Origin: JAPUDS01 sp050258575
Lineage (GTDB): Bacteria; Patescibacteriota; Saccharimonadia; Saccharimonadales; Saccharimonadaceae
NCBI GenBank assembly: GCA_050258575.1
Contig: JBLMYZ010000016.1
Coordinates: 1 to 13,038 of the forward strand
Length of the DNA: 13,038 bases
Direction: 5' to 3'
Below are positions 6,283-13,038 of this stretch, in pieces. The notes beneath the pieces are model-generated. The model made no database searches and had not been told where the DNA came from. It worked only from the letters and a program-made list of their open reading frames with translations. Position numbers and translations under genes: made by a program. Position 1 is the stretch's first letter, and each line of letters opens with the position of its first letter.

Positions 6283-6846
6283 TTACGACGCAAGCCCAAG
6301 TTTGGTATAAACAGTGTTTTTGTAGTCTTCGAGTGACCCATCGTTTGTAACAATAACATCGGCTAGTTCGCCAATGCCGCGGATGTTGAAGTCAGCGTCT
6401 GTCGAACCGCTGTACATTTCTTTTTCCTCGTTGGCACGGAACTGTTCAAGCGTCAAAACGGTTTCGTTGTCACGAGCGCGGGCGCGCATGCGTTCGTAGC
6501 GTACCTCGGCCGGAGCGTCAACAAAAACAATCACGCCACCTGCCTGTTGGATCGTTTTCGCTTCGCCAAGTGACCTTACTCCTGTTATAACCAGCGGGCG
6601 TGATGCTTTCAGCGCCTCTAGCGCCAAAGCACCAGCGCCTTCGGATCTGCGTAACTCGTCGGCTGTTCGCAACAACACCGGACGCTCGAGAGAACCGTAC
6701 TTTTCCATGGCCACACGACGGACAATATCACCTGTTGACACGTGGGTGTACCCAAAATCCTGCTCGAGAAACGCCGCCACGGTGTCTTTGCCGCTCGCAA
6801 ATGTTCCGGACACGCCGATAATCTGCGGTTTACTGGAGGTATTCAT
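6283..6846 (-). CDS. P-loop kinase, dephospho-CoA kinase/UPF0200-like
   Basis: Starting at ATG 6846 this is a 187-residue protein with a Walker A loop GTFASGKDT (14-22) right after the first strand. A STGDIVRR segment follows (37-44), then TADELR (61-66), a VITGVRSL strand (87-93), a hydrophobic FVDAP strand (108-112), an Arg-rich lid (RYERMRARARD, 116-126) and a DVIVTNDGS strand (163-171). This order fits nucleoside/nucleotide kinases of the dephospho-CoA kinase and archaeal UPF0200 type. It would phosphorylate a small nucleotide-like substrate in the cytoplasm; which one is not clear. An earlier in-frame ATG at 6900 would add 18 residues of low-complexity sequence read through rpoD and is unlikely. 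The gene overlaps the rpoD end by 17 nt and has no visible Shine-Dalgarno, so it is probably translationally coupled to rpoD. Confidence 0.8.
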   Translation of the reverse strand: MNTSSKPQIIGVSGTFASGKDTVAAFLEQDFGYTHVSTGDIVRRVAMEKYGSLERPVLLRTADELRRSEGAGALALEALKASRPLVITGVRSLGEAKTIQQAGGVIVFVDAPAEVRYERMRARARDNETVLTLEQFRANEEKEMYSGSTDADFNIRGIGELADVIVTNDGSLEDYKNTVYTKLGLAS

Positions 6847-7819
6847 AGAGTTTTTTGGCGTCTTTGTGCTTGCGCAGTTTGGCGAGTGCTTTGGCTTCAA
6901 TCTGGCGAATACGCTCGCGCGTCACCGAAAACTCCTGGCCGACTTCCTCGAGTGTGTGGTTTTTGCCGTCGTCGAGTCCAAAACGCATTTTGATGATTTT
7001 CTGCTCGCGTTCAGTCAACGCGCCCAAAATATCCGACACCTGTTCTTTGAGCAGCTGCCCCGCCGCTAGCTCGTCCGGTTTTGCGGTGTCTTCGTCTTCG
7101 ATAAAATCGCCCAGTACCGATTCACTGTCGTCGTCACCATCACGCCCCACACCAGCATCAAGCGAGTGGATGTCTTGCTTGATCTTGATCACGTACTCGA
7201 CTTTTTCCGGCTCCATCTCGAGTTCTTTGGCAAGCTCCTCGATACTCGGTTCGCGGTTCAGCTCTTGTGTCATGCGGCGCTGCGTACGCAACAGTTTGTT
7301 GATCGTCTCAACCATGTGAACAGGGATACGAATCGTACGGGCTTGATCAGCGATCGCCCGCGTAATCGCCTGGCGAATCCACCACGTAGCGTAGGTCGAA
7401 AACTTAAACCCTTTGTCCGGGTCAAACTTTTCAACCGCGCGCAACAAGCCGGTGTTACCCTCTTGGATCAGGTCGAGGAAGTCCAAACCTCGGCCAGAAT
7501 ACCGTTTCGCGATCGACACCACGAGACGCATGTTGGCCTCGGCCATTTTGTCTTTGGCTTTTTTATCGCCCGCGACCACTTTTTGCGCCAGTTCCAGCTC
7601 TTCTTCGGCGTTGAGTAGCGGAATCTTGCCGATTTCGCGGAGATACAGCCGCACTGAGTCGTCGGACGCCTCGTCATAGTAGTCGCCGTTCGTTTCCCAT
7701 ACCGCTGTTTCGTCGAGATCCTCCTCGTCGGGTTCGTCTTCGATCGCATCAATCGTCGCAAACTTATCATCGTCGACCGCCGCGTCATCACCAAAAATTT
7801 GTTTGTTATCGTCTGCCAC
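6830..7819 (-). CDS. rpoD: Primary sigma factor (sigma-70 family, RpoD/SigA)
   Basis: This 329-residue protein contains region 1.2 (about 54-85), region 2 with KFSTYATWWIRQAI (139-152) that melts and reads the -10 (Q150 and T153 equal E. coli Q437 and T440), region 3 with IPVHMVETINKL (165-176), and region 4.2 with VTRERIRQIEAKAL (299-312) that reads the -35. H168 and E171 correspond to the region 3.0 residues that contact the TG of extended -10 promoters. Region 1.1 is replaced by a short acidic tail (residues 3-52, many D/E), and there is no long non-conserved insert. It starts at GTG 7819, 6 nt after dnaG, with a strong AAAGGAGG ribosome-binding site inside the dnaG end. It directs RNA polymerase to housekeeping promoters and is the probable partner of the nearby WhiB-like protein. 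Confidence 0.97.
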   Translation of the reverse strand: MADDNKQIFGDDAAVDDDKFATIDAIEDEPDEEDLDETAVWETNGDYYDEASDDSVRLYLREIGKIPLLNAEEELELAQKVVAGDKKAKDKMAEANMRLVVSIAKRYSGRGLDFLDLIQEGNTGLLRAVEKFDPDKGFKFSTYATWWIRQAITRAIADQARTIRIPVHMVETINKLLRTQRRMTQELNREPSIEELAKELEMEPEKVEYVIKIKQDIHSLDAGVGRDGDDDSESVLGDFIEDEDTAKPDELAAGQLLKEQVSDILGALTEREQKIIKMRFGLDDGKNHTLEEVGQEFSVTRERIRQIEAKALAKLRKHKDAKKLYEYLQ

Positions 7820-7825
7820 GGAAAA

Positions 7826-9574
7826 TTATTCCTCCTTTATGAGCGCGTTGAGTGCTGCTCTGAGCCGCGCACTCTCGCCGTCGTTATGTAGAGCTTCTGC
7901 GTCACGCAGCGACTCTGTTAATTGCTGTTTTTGCCGTGTTCGATGTTGCTGTTTTACTTGTCGTACGAGACTCACGGCTTCAACGAGGCGATCTTGGCCA
8001 TCGAGCGAAACATACCGTGTCTCCGCTTTTAACAGAACTATTTTGACATACGTTTCGATATCATGCAAGTCTTCGGGGATAGTTTTTTCCAACTCGTGGT
8101 TACGTTTTGAGGTCAAATACGTAAACAGCGCCTGCCGTTCCATGCCGTCGAAGTATTCCGCCCGCAAATCTTTGGCCGCTACATCGACCGCGCCGTCGTC
8201 CACCGTCATGAGCGCGAGAAGATAGTCCTGCTGCATTTGTTCCCGAGCATCGGCAAGCTCAGTGGTTTTGACAGCTTTTAGTCGGCGCGGCACCTCTGTT
8301 TCGCCGTTGTCGAGCTGTGCTAGCCGTTGTGCCACCGCCTCGCGCGACGCACCTGTCAGCTTGCTGAGCATGTCAACATAGTGTTCGCGCTCAACCGGGT
8401 CAGCGACGGCCTGCAACAGCTGCAAAGCTTCGGTCGTCAGCTGCCGTTTTCCCGCAGCCGTCGCTAGGTCGTTGCGCCGCGCATACTGGTCGATCACCCA
8501 TTCGATCGCTGGCCGCGTTGTCGCCACAGCTTGTTGCCACAATGTTGCATCTTGCTGAATAAGCTCGTCTGGGTCTTTCACCCCCGTAGGCAGCGAGACA
8601 ATACTCAGCTCAACCTTAACTCGCTGCGCCAGAGCAATCGCCCGCTCTGTTGCCGCCAGCCCAGCTTTGTCGGCATCGTACGCTAGGCGAATATCGCTCG
8701 TCAAGCGAGCAAGCGCTTTGAGATGATGCTCAGTCATCGCCGTCCCAGCAGTTGCCACCGTCTGGCGCACACCAGCTTGGTAGCTACTCACCACGTCGAG
8801 ATTTCCCTCGACCACCACCACAAACCCGCTCTCGCGGATCGCTTGTTTGGCCTGAAACAGCCCAAAAATATGTCGTCCTTTGTCGTACAGGAGCGTTTGC
8901 GGTGTGTTGAGATACTTTGGCGCGTTTTCAGCCTCGCCAACTAACCGTCCAGTGAACCCGATCACCTGCCCCTGTCCGTCGCTGAGCGGAATCATCAGCC
9001 GGTCGCGGAAAATATCAGTCCCACGTACACCAACCAGCCCAGCGTCGCGTAGCTCGCGCAGGCTATAGCCCTTTTTGAGCAGAAAATCCTTGAGGACCGA
9101 CCCCTGCGTCGGTGCATACCCAATCTGAAAATCAATCACCGACATCTTGTTCAGCCCGCGCCGCCGAACGTAGTTGGCAGCTGACTCAGTTTTATACAGA
9201 GTTCGCTGATAAAAAATCACCGCGCTGTCATGAATACGCTGTAGTTTTTTCTTTCTAGCGGCCAGTTGTTTTTGTGAATCGTTATCGTACATACTGAGGT
9301 CGACGCCAGCTTTGCGCGCCAAAAACTCCAGTGCGCCGCGAAAATCCAGTCCCTCGACGAGCATAATAAAACTAAACACATCCCCGCCTTGGTTGCTACT
9401 AAAATCATGCCAGATGTTTTTGTCGGGGCTGACGAAAAAACTGGGGGTTTTTTCACCGCTAAAAGGGCTCAACCCCTTCCAGTTCCGCCCGGCGCGTTTG
9501 AGCTGCACGTACTCGCCGACGACGTCCTCTATCGCTAGCCGCGCCCGCACCTCTTCTTTGACATCAGCATTCAT
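7826..9574 (-). CDS. dnaG: DNA primase, with a zinc-ligand-free N-terminal domain
   Basis: This 582-residue protein (from ATG 9574; a GTG at 9577 would add one residue) makes RNA primers for the replication fork. Residues 1-95 align with the DnaG zinc-binding domain, with YVQLKRAGRNWKGL and EKTPSFFVSPDK intact. However, the CPFH motif reads SPFS (36-39) and the CFGC motif reads DFSS (57-60), so all four zinc ligands are gone at unchanged spacing. The catalytic core is intact: the TOPRIM residues VEGNLD (E256, D260), YDADKAG (D300, D302) and KDPDEL (D334, D336). The C-terminal 200 residues are helical and charged, at the position of the helicase-binding domain. An extended -10 lies 7 nt upstream of the ATG. 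It is the first gene of a dnaG-rpoD-kinase operon; rpsU, common upstream in other bacteria, is absent. Confidence 0.97.
   Translation of the reverse strand: MNADVKEEVRARLAIEDVVGEYVQLKRAGRNWKGLSPFSGEKTPSFFVSPDKNIWHDFSSNQGGDVFSFIMLVEGLDFRGALEFLARKAGVDLSMYDNDSQKQLAARKKKLQRIHDSAVIFYQRTLYKTESAANYVRRRGLNKMSVIDFQIGYAPTQGSVLKDFLLKKGYSLRELRDAGLVGVRGTDIFRDRLMIPLSDGQGQVIGFTGRLVGEAENAPKYLNTPQTLLYDKGRHIFGLFQAKQAIRESGFVVVVEGNLDVVSSYQAGVRQTVATAGTAMTEHHLKALARLTSDIRLAYDADKAGLAATERAIALAQRVKVELSIVSLPTGVKDPDELIQQDATLWQQAVATTRPAIEWVIDQYARRNDLATAAGKRQLTTEALQLLQAVADPVEREHYVDMLSKLTGASREAVAQRLAQLDNGETEVPRRLKAVKTTELADAREQMQQDYLLALMTVDDGAVDVAAKDLRAEYFDGMERQALFTYLTSKRNHELEKTIPEDLHDIETYVKIVLLKAETRYVSLDGQDRLVEAVSLVRQVKQQHRTRQKQQLTESLRDAEALHNDGESARLRAALNALIKEE
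7831..7838 (-). promoter_or_regulatory. Ribosome-binding site of rpoD
   Basis: AAAGGAGG lies in the last sense codons of dnaG, 11 nt before the rpoD GTG. It is the strongest Shine-Dalgarno sequence noticed in the window and supports the GTG start. It also shows that the organism uses Shine-Dalgarno initiation inside operons, in contrast to the operon-leading genes. Confidence 0.7.
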
Positions 9575-9581
9575 CACCCCT

Positions 9582-9590
9582 ATTGTAGCA
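9582..9590 (-). promoter_or_regulatory. Extended -10 of dnaG (leaderless type)
   Basis: TGC TACAAT (9590-9582) lies 7 nt before ATG 9574. The 7 nt, AGGGGTG, contain the alternative GTG start. The -35 position holds only a weak TACTGA. Initiation at +1 would leave no leader before the ATG. Confidence 0.5.
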
Positions 9591-9596
9591 CTGTAC

Positions 9597-9626
9597 TTGC
9601 CACCTCAGTAGCGCTTGTGGTTTAAT
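9597..9626 (+). promoter_or_regulatory. Promoter of the plus-strand membrane protein gene (leaderless type)
   Basis: TTGCCA (9597-9602), an 18-nt spacer and TTTAAT (9621-9626), preceded by TGG (9618-9620) as an extended -10. The ATG follows after 6 nt (AGTCGC) at 9633, so the +1 falls on the start codon. It is back to back with the dnaG promoter; the two starts are only 58 nt apart, so the two units may influence each other. Confidence 0.55.
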
Positions 9627-9632
9627 AGTCGC

Positions 9633-10208
9633 ATGGACCCATCATTTCGCGGCCTACCCGCACCAGTCCCTAAAGCAATAAAAACTAAACGGTTTGACCC
9701 CAAAATCATTTTTTTGTTTATTGGCGGCGTTCTACTGGCAGCCGCAATGACTGTTATTTTCGTCGTCATGTCGGAAAACGACAGCCGCTACAACACGCTG
9801 CGCCTCAGTTGGCGACTCGACAACCTCAACCAAATGCTGAAAACGTCTCAAGACAACACCCAAAGCTCTAACATGCGCAAACTCAACTCTGAGATCTCCG
9901 TGCTCGTCACTGGCGACTACAACGAGATCGTCAAACTGCTGCCAGCCAGCAAGATCGACCCCAAAGCCAAAGAATACCGCGAAGCCGAGCGCACCCGTGC
10001 CGCCGACCTAATGTCCAAACTTAACACCGCTCGTGTCAACGGCGTGTTTGACCGCGAGTACAAACCAGTGCTGCGCGCTGAGTTGCTTGAGGCGCAAAAA
10101 CTCGCCGAGCGCGTCCGCAAAGCTTCTTCGAACAAAGACCTGCGTACCGCCCTCGAAACGTTCTCAGATCACATCGACACCTCAGTGAGCCATATTGACG
10201 CTTTGTAG
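9633..10208 (+). CDS. Uncharacterised single-pass membrane protein
   Basis: This 191-residue protein is not recognised. Residues 1-23 are short, basic and proline-containing. One hydrophobic helix follows (about 24-46, with FLFIGGVLLAAAMTVIFVVM), and then about 145 charged, helix-rich residues without cysteines. The likely topology is an N-terminal anchor with the C-terminal helical domain outside the membrane, based on the positive charges before the helix. A TTG at 9615 would extend the frame, but that region is the promoter (TGG TTTAAT), so ATG 9633 is preferred. It is the only plus-strand gene in the window, divergent from dnaG and convergent with the yjbR-like gene (1 nt between stop codons). 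No function can be assigned. Confidence 0.8.
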   Translation: MDPSFRGLPAPVPKAIKTKRFDPKIIFLFIGGVLLAAAMTVIFVVMSENDSRYNTLRLSWRLDNLNQMLKTSQDNTQSSNMRKLNSEISVLVTGDYNEIVKLLPASKIDPKAKEYREAERTRAADLMSKLNTARVNGVFDREYKPVLRAELLEAQKLAERVRKASSNKDLRTALETFSDHIDTSVSHIDAL

Positions 10209-10209
10209 C

Positions 10210-10548
10210 TTATTGCAACATTTTTGCAACAAGCTCGTAACTGTGGCGTATCAAGTCTTTTAGCTGGTCATCGGCCAGTTGTCCCGTGCAAATGATCGTA
10301 TTCCAGTGCTTTTTGTTGAGGTGAAACCCGGGCAGGACTGACTCGTATTTGTCGCGTAACAGCTGTGCGAGCTGGGGATCGCACTTGAGACTCAGCCGCA
10401 CCGGCGCGCTATCGACTGGCATCAGCGCAAACATTTTCCTCTCTGTTGAGCCAAGTTTATACACCGCCGTCGTTTCGTCAAACGGAAAATCCTTGACCAC
10501 GTTTGGCATTTCGAGAAGGTACTGTTCTATCTCTGCAAATGTTTTCAT
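10210..10548 (-). CDS. MmcQ/YjbR family protein (DUF419)
   Basis: This 112-residue protein fits the MmcQ/YjbR family in length and motifs: an N-terminal PNVVKDFPFD (15-24), FALMP (40-44), RLSLKCDP (51-58), PGFHLNKKHWNT (73-84) and a C-terminal LIRHSYELV (99-107). The family adopts a CyaY-like fold and is often described as DNA-binding, but its biochemical role is not established. The ATG directly follows the TAA of the CapA-type gene, with GGAG 6 nt upstream (10558-10555), so it is the last gene of the orn-corA-capA unit. Its 3' end meets the plus-strand membrane protein gene with 1 nt between stops. Confidence 0.85.
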   Translation of the reverse strand: MKTFAEIEQYLLEMPNVVKDFPFDETTAVYKLGSTERKMFALMPVDSAPVRLSLKCDPQLAQLLRDKYESVLPGFHLNKKHWNTIICTGQLADDQLKDLIRHSYELVAKMLQ

Positions 10549-11763
10549 TTATTCTCCGCTGTTACTCCCTGTTAACTGCTGTATTGTCTGCTGCCAGCGC
10601 AGCCGTTGTTTGATACTTTCGAGCTCGGTATCGGTTGCTCGATGCACTATTTTACCACTGTTGTTACTGCCAACAACCCCAAAATGAAACTTCAGCGACA
10701 ACTTCGTCAAGTGCTGGTCGGTGGCTTGCCGCAGGCAGTCGTCGTGATAGGCCGCGCACGTTTCGCCAAGCGCCAACCATTCGTCGAGGTCAGGCGCATC
10801 AGCAGCCGCCACGCTGAGTGTCATGTCAACAGCCGCGCTGCGCGTCACTTCGGCGTTAAACTGCTGGTCAAAGATAAAGTTGCCAAGGCTGTACACGATC
10901 AATTTGCCTTTGTACGCCTCTGTTGACTGTACCCAGTGCGGATGATCGCCCAGGACTACATCGGCACCACCGTCGATCAGCGCGTGGTAAAACGTTGATT
11001 TTATTTCATCAGGCTCAGCTTTGTATTCGGCGCCGCTGTGCGGCATTGCCACGACAGGAAAAAGGTCGCTATAGCGTTTTATCACGGCCACCGACTCAGC
11101 GCTCGGAGTTTTGAACACGCCGTGATAACCGCACCACACCAACGGTAGTTTCCCCTGTTTGGTAGTCCCGTCACTCAGCCCAACACGAGCTGGCAAGCTA
11201 AGCACCTCGCAAATATCGTCGAACCGTTCGGGCTCAAAATCGCCAAAATATTGTACACCCTGCTCGTCCAAGTGCTGGCGGGTTTCCTGCAACCCCTCGA
11301 GTCCCTGGTTGTCAGTGTGGTTATTTGCGAGCGTAAAAGCTGTAAACCACTTTTTCGCCTCTGGTAGATACGCCGGCGAGCAGTCAAACTTCAGCGTATC
11401 GTCCTCGACGGCTGAGCTTACTTTAGGGTTGTTTGTCACTGGACACTCCAGGTCGGCGATCCACGCATCGTAGTTGTCGCGCTCAAACTCGCTGAGTCGA
11501 TGAAACGGATACGCGTACTTTTGTTCGCTCGCCATCGACCAGTCATTGATATAACGACCCCAGTATACATCGCCCATGACAAGCAGTTTCGTCTCGACGC
11601 TAGCGGTAGTCGGTTGCGGCGGAGTAGTAACGGCCGGCTGGGCTGGTTGCACAGGGCTGCGCCACAACAACCACCACGCCACCACGCCGCATGCTGCGAC
11701 CAACACGCTCGCCAGCACGACAATAAACCAGGTACGGCGGCGATGACGAGCAAGTGTTAGCAT
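10549..11763 (-). CDS. CapA-type (poly-gamma-glutamate synthesis-like) metallophosphatase-fold protein, membrane anchored
   Basis: This 404-residue protein has a basic start, one membrane helix (about 12-34), a Pro/Thr/Gln-rich linker (36-56) and a CapA domain. Visible motifs are VMGDVYWGR (62-70), DLECPV (104-109), ANNHTDNQG (146-154), HSGAEY (242-247), GDHPHW (272-277) and SLGNFIFDQ (292-300), which match the metal-binding and core motifs of the calcineurin-like CapA family. The catalytic part should lie outside the cell membrane. The family includes poly-gamma-glutamate synthesis subunit PgsA/CapA and many uncharacterised surface proteins; no CapB or CapC ligase subunit is nearby, so capsule synthesis is not implied. 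Two cysteines, C336 and C343, could pair. It starts 1 nt after corA and abuts the yjbR-like gene. Confidence 0.88.
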   Translation of the reverse strand: MLTLARHRRRTWFIVVLASVLVAACGVVAWWLLWRSPVQPAQPAVTTPPQPTTASVETKLLVMGDVYWGRYINDWSMASEQKYAYPFHRLSEFERDNYDAWIADLECPVTNNPKVSSAVEDDTLKFDCSPAYLPEAKKWFTAFTLANNHTDNQGLEGLQETRQHLDEQGVQYFGDFEPERFDDICEVLSLPARVGLSDGTTKQGKLPLVWCGYHGVFKTPSAESVAVIKRYSDLFPVVAMPHSGAEYKAEPDEIKSTFYHALIDGGADVVLGDHPHWVQSTEAYKGKLIVYSLGNFIFDQQFNAEVTRSAAVDMTLSVAAADAPDLDEWLALGETCAAYHDDCLRQATDQHLTKLSLKFHFGVVGSNNSGKIVHRATDTELESIKQRLRWQQTIQQLTGSNSGE

Positions 11764-11764
11764 A

Positions 11765-12637
11765 TTACAACCACTGTTTATTTTTAAAATACAACATCAT
11801 CAGCACCGGCGACACGACCATGAGCGCCACCATGGCGGCAAATGCCACGTCTGAGCCAAACGGTATCTGTAAAAAGTTCATACCGCCAACCCCAGCCAAA
11901 AACGAGATCGGCATAAAAATCGTCGTGACCACTGTCAAACGCTTCATAACATCATTCATACGGTTCGACGACATCGACAAATACGTATCGAGTGCGCTGG
12001 TCAACAGATCACGCAACGCATCGATCAGCTCGTGTGTGCGCCACGAATAACTATAGCTGTCCCTGAGGTAGCTGTTGAAGCTCGAGTCGACTTTTGTGTA
12101 GCGGTCATCGCTCAGCGCATCAAGAAGCGTTGTCGTAGGCACAACAATACGCCGGAACTCTACCAACAACTTTTTGTAATGGTAGAGTTTGTGCAGTTCT
12201 CTGTTGCTCGGTCGATTCACCATGATGTCCTCGAGCCGATCCACTGCGTCATCGACATAGTCAATTATCGCCGTAAACGACTCAGTTACTGCGTCGGCAA
12301 TCACTGCCATCACCCCTGTTGGCGACTGCGTGAGCTGCGGCCGCAACTCGACTCGCTCCAGGATCGTCTCCATCGCCTTGTTCTCCGGCCCGTGCAGCGT
12401 CACCACCTGCTGGTCGTTCATCATCACGCTCAAACGACTCGTTTTGAGCGTACCGTGTGACACGCTCGGTACTAAAAATGTCGCGATCAGCCAGTCGTCG
12501 CTCTCTGTTGCCTGTGGTACGCGGTGGTATTTGTCAAGCGCCCGCAGCTGCAAATCGTGCGCCCCAAACTGCTTGGCAATCTCAGCCATTTTGTCGCCTT
12601 CAACCTCGTAGTCCAACCAAACATCAGATTTTTGCAT
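11765..12637 (-). CDS. corA: CorA-family divalent metal transporter
   Basis: This protein of 290 residues (from ATG 12637) has a soluble N-terminal alpha/beta domain (to about 110), long helices forming the funnel (about 110-232), and two C-terminal membrane helices. The first ends in the signature GMN (252-254, within GVGGMNF), the selectivity filter of CorA channels. It would import Mg2+ or a related divalent ion as a homopentamer. Two starts are possible: GTG 12643, overlapping the orn stop as GTGA, or ATG 12637, which has AAAGG ending 6 nt upstream; the ATG is preferred for its spacing. It sits between orn and the CapA-type gene in a tight operon. Length and motifs are normal for the family; the ion cannot be decided from sequence. 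Confidence 0.93.
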   Translation of the reverse strand: MQKSDVWLDYEVEGDKMAEIAKQFGAHDLQLRALDKYHRVPQATESDDWLIATFLVPSVSHGTLKTSRLSVMMNDQQVVTLHGPENKAMETILERVELRPQLTQSPTGVMAVIADAVTESFTAIIDYVDDAVDRLEDIMVNRPSNRELHKLYHYKKLLVEFRRIVVPTTTLLDALSDDRYTKVDSSFNSYLRDSYSYSWRTHELIDALRDLLTSALDTYLSMSSNRMNDVMKRLTVVTTIFMPISFLAGVGGMNFLQIPFGSDVAFAAMVALMVVSPVLMMLYFKNKQWL

Positions 12638-12639
12638 GC

Positions 12640-13038
12640 TCACCCTTTCATCTTCGTTAGATAATACCGCAGCTCCTCAATACTGCCGCGAATATCTTCC
12701 AGCGCACGGTGCGCCTCGGCTTTCGCAAACTTTTTGCGAAACTTCCCCTCGAACACCACCTTCCAAGCGCTCACATCGAGCATTCGGTAGTGTAGACGGT
12801 CGTTGAGCCGCGGCCACTCTACCTCTATAAAACGCCGGTCTTGGTGGATCGAATTGCCCGCCAGCAGCACGTTGCCATCTTTGCCAATATGCTCGTCAAC
12901 AAACGCTAACAACTCGTTTTCGACCGTGCGGCCACTTTTCCCGCTGGCATTTTGCTCAAGGAGCGCCTGACGCACTGCGCTGTTTTCCTCCCAAAAATCG
13001 CCGACCATGCGCGACGCCATCAGCCGCGGACCAACTTT
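12640..13038 (-). CDS. orn: Oligoribonuclease (partial, cut by the right edge)
   Basis: The last 132 codons of an oligoribonuclease are present; the frame is open to the right edge, so the N-terminus with the first DxE exonuclease motif is missing. Visible motifs are AGNSIHQDRRF (third catalytic Asp), LHYRMLDVSAWK, and EAHRALEDI with the His and last Asp of a DEDDh 3'-5' exonuclease. Orn degrades short RNAs of two to five nucleotides to mononucleotides in the cytoplasm and is essential in several bacteria. It is known mainly from Proteobacteria and Actinobacteria, with Saccharibacteria also carrying it as far as I recall. Its stop overlaps the possible corA GTG start by 4 nt, so it lies upstream in the same operon. 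An internal ATG at 13020 is not the start. Confidence 0.93.
   Translation of the reverse strand, partial: KVGPRLMASRMVGDFWEENSAVRQALLEQNASGKSGRTVENELLAFVDEHIGKDGNVLLAGNSIHQDRRFIEVEWPRLNDRLHYRMLDVSAWKVVFEGKFRKKFAKAEAHRALEDIRGSIEELRYYLTKMKG

Noticed and set aside
6847..6900. Earlier ATG (6900) adding 18 residues to the P-loop kinase
   Set aside because: The extra residues are read through the conserved end of rpoD and precede the first strand of the kinase without matching its family; ATG 6846 puts the Walker A loop at the usual distance.
9615..9632. Upstream TTG start extending the plus-strand membrane protein by six residues
   Set aside because: The extension is read from the extended -10 (TGG TTTAAT) itself, and the ATG at 9633 falls at the expected +1.
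10211..10228. Repeat TTGCAA-CATTT-TTGCAA as a terminator between the convergent genes
   Set aside because: TTGCAA is itself a palindrome, so the hairpin is only six weak pairs, lies inside the yjbR-like coding end, and has no following T-run.
1..13038. Actinobacterial origin of the whole window, suggested by WhiB and Orn
   Set aside because: dnaG directly followed by the primary sigma gene, the short sigma factor, the zinc-less DnaG and the codon use near 50% GC do not fit typical Actinobacteria; this remains inference because no ribosomal marker is present.
1..13038. Search for CRISPR arrays, tRNA or rRNA genes, insertion sequences and prophage genes
   Set aside because: No repeated units with regular spacing, no cloverleaf-like segment, no transposase or integrase motif was found; nearly every base lies in or beside the genes listed.

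Overview
The window looks like a stretch of a small, gene-dense bacterial chromosome, most likely a Patescibacteria/CPR member close to Candidatus Saccharibacteria (TM7). The reasons are dnaG directly followed by the primary sigma factor gene, compact versions of core proteins (a 329-residue sigma factor, an 840-residue PolA without proofreading residues), an oligoribonuclease and a WhiB-type Fe-S regulator (both frequent in Actinobacteria, the usual hosts of Saccharibacteria), TGA used as a stop (so not genetic code 25), and almost no non-coding DNA. This placement is inference; no 16S or ribosomal protein gene is present.

Layout. Position 34 leftward: the first codons of a gene that leaves the window, preceded by a good sigma-70 promoter and a 12-bp perfect palindrome. 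Positions 100-5844 (minus strand, read right to left): polA, then an ATP-grasp half and a phosphohistidine half of a split PEP-synthase/dikinase-like enzyme, a HAD hydrolase, and a PD-(D/E)XK-like protein. These genes overlap by 4 nt or abut and look like one operon. Positions 5861-6225: a WhiB-like gene preceded by an overlapping small ORF with its own promoter-like signal. Positions 6283-9574 (minus): dnaG, rpoD and a P-loop kinase, a reduced macromolecular-synthesis operon without rpsU. Position 9633 rightward: a lone plus-strand membrane-anchored protein, divergent from dnaG. Positions 10210-13038 (minus): a second tight operon with orn (cut by the right edge), corA, a CapA-type metallophosphatase-like protein and a YjbR/MmcQ protein.

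How it fits together. The middle is the replication and transcription core (primase, sigma factor, DNA polymerase I), with a probable redox-sensing or sigma-partner WhiB protein between rpoD and polA; WhiB proteins of Actinobacteria bind sigma region 4. Several genes here (polA, dnaG, the 9633 membrane protein, the small ORF before whiB) carry a -10 hexamer 6-7 nt before the start codon, usually with an extended TGn, which suggests leaderless transcripts. The sigma factor keeps the region 3.0 His and Glu that read TGn.

Most notable observations: a WhiB protein outside Actinobacteria; a DnaG zinc-ribbon domain in which all four zinc ligands are replaced at conserved spacing; a split dikinase lacking the PEP-binding barrel, coupled to an atypical HAD enzyme; and the recurrent leaderless-type promoters. 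No tRNA, rRNA, CRISPR, insertion sequence or convincing intrinsic terminator was seen.
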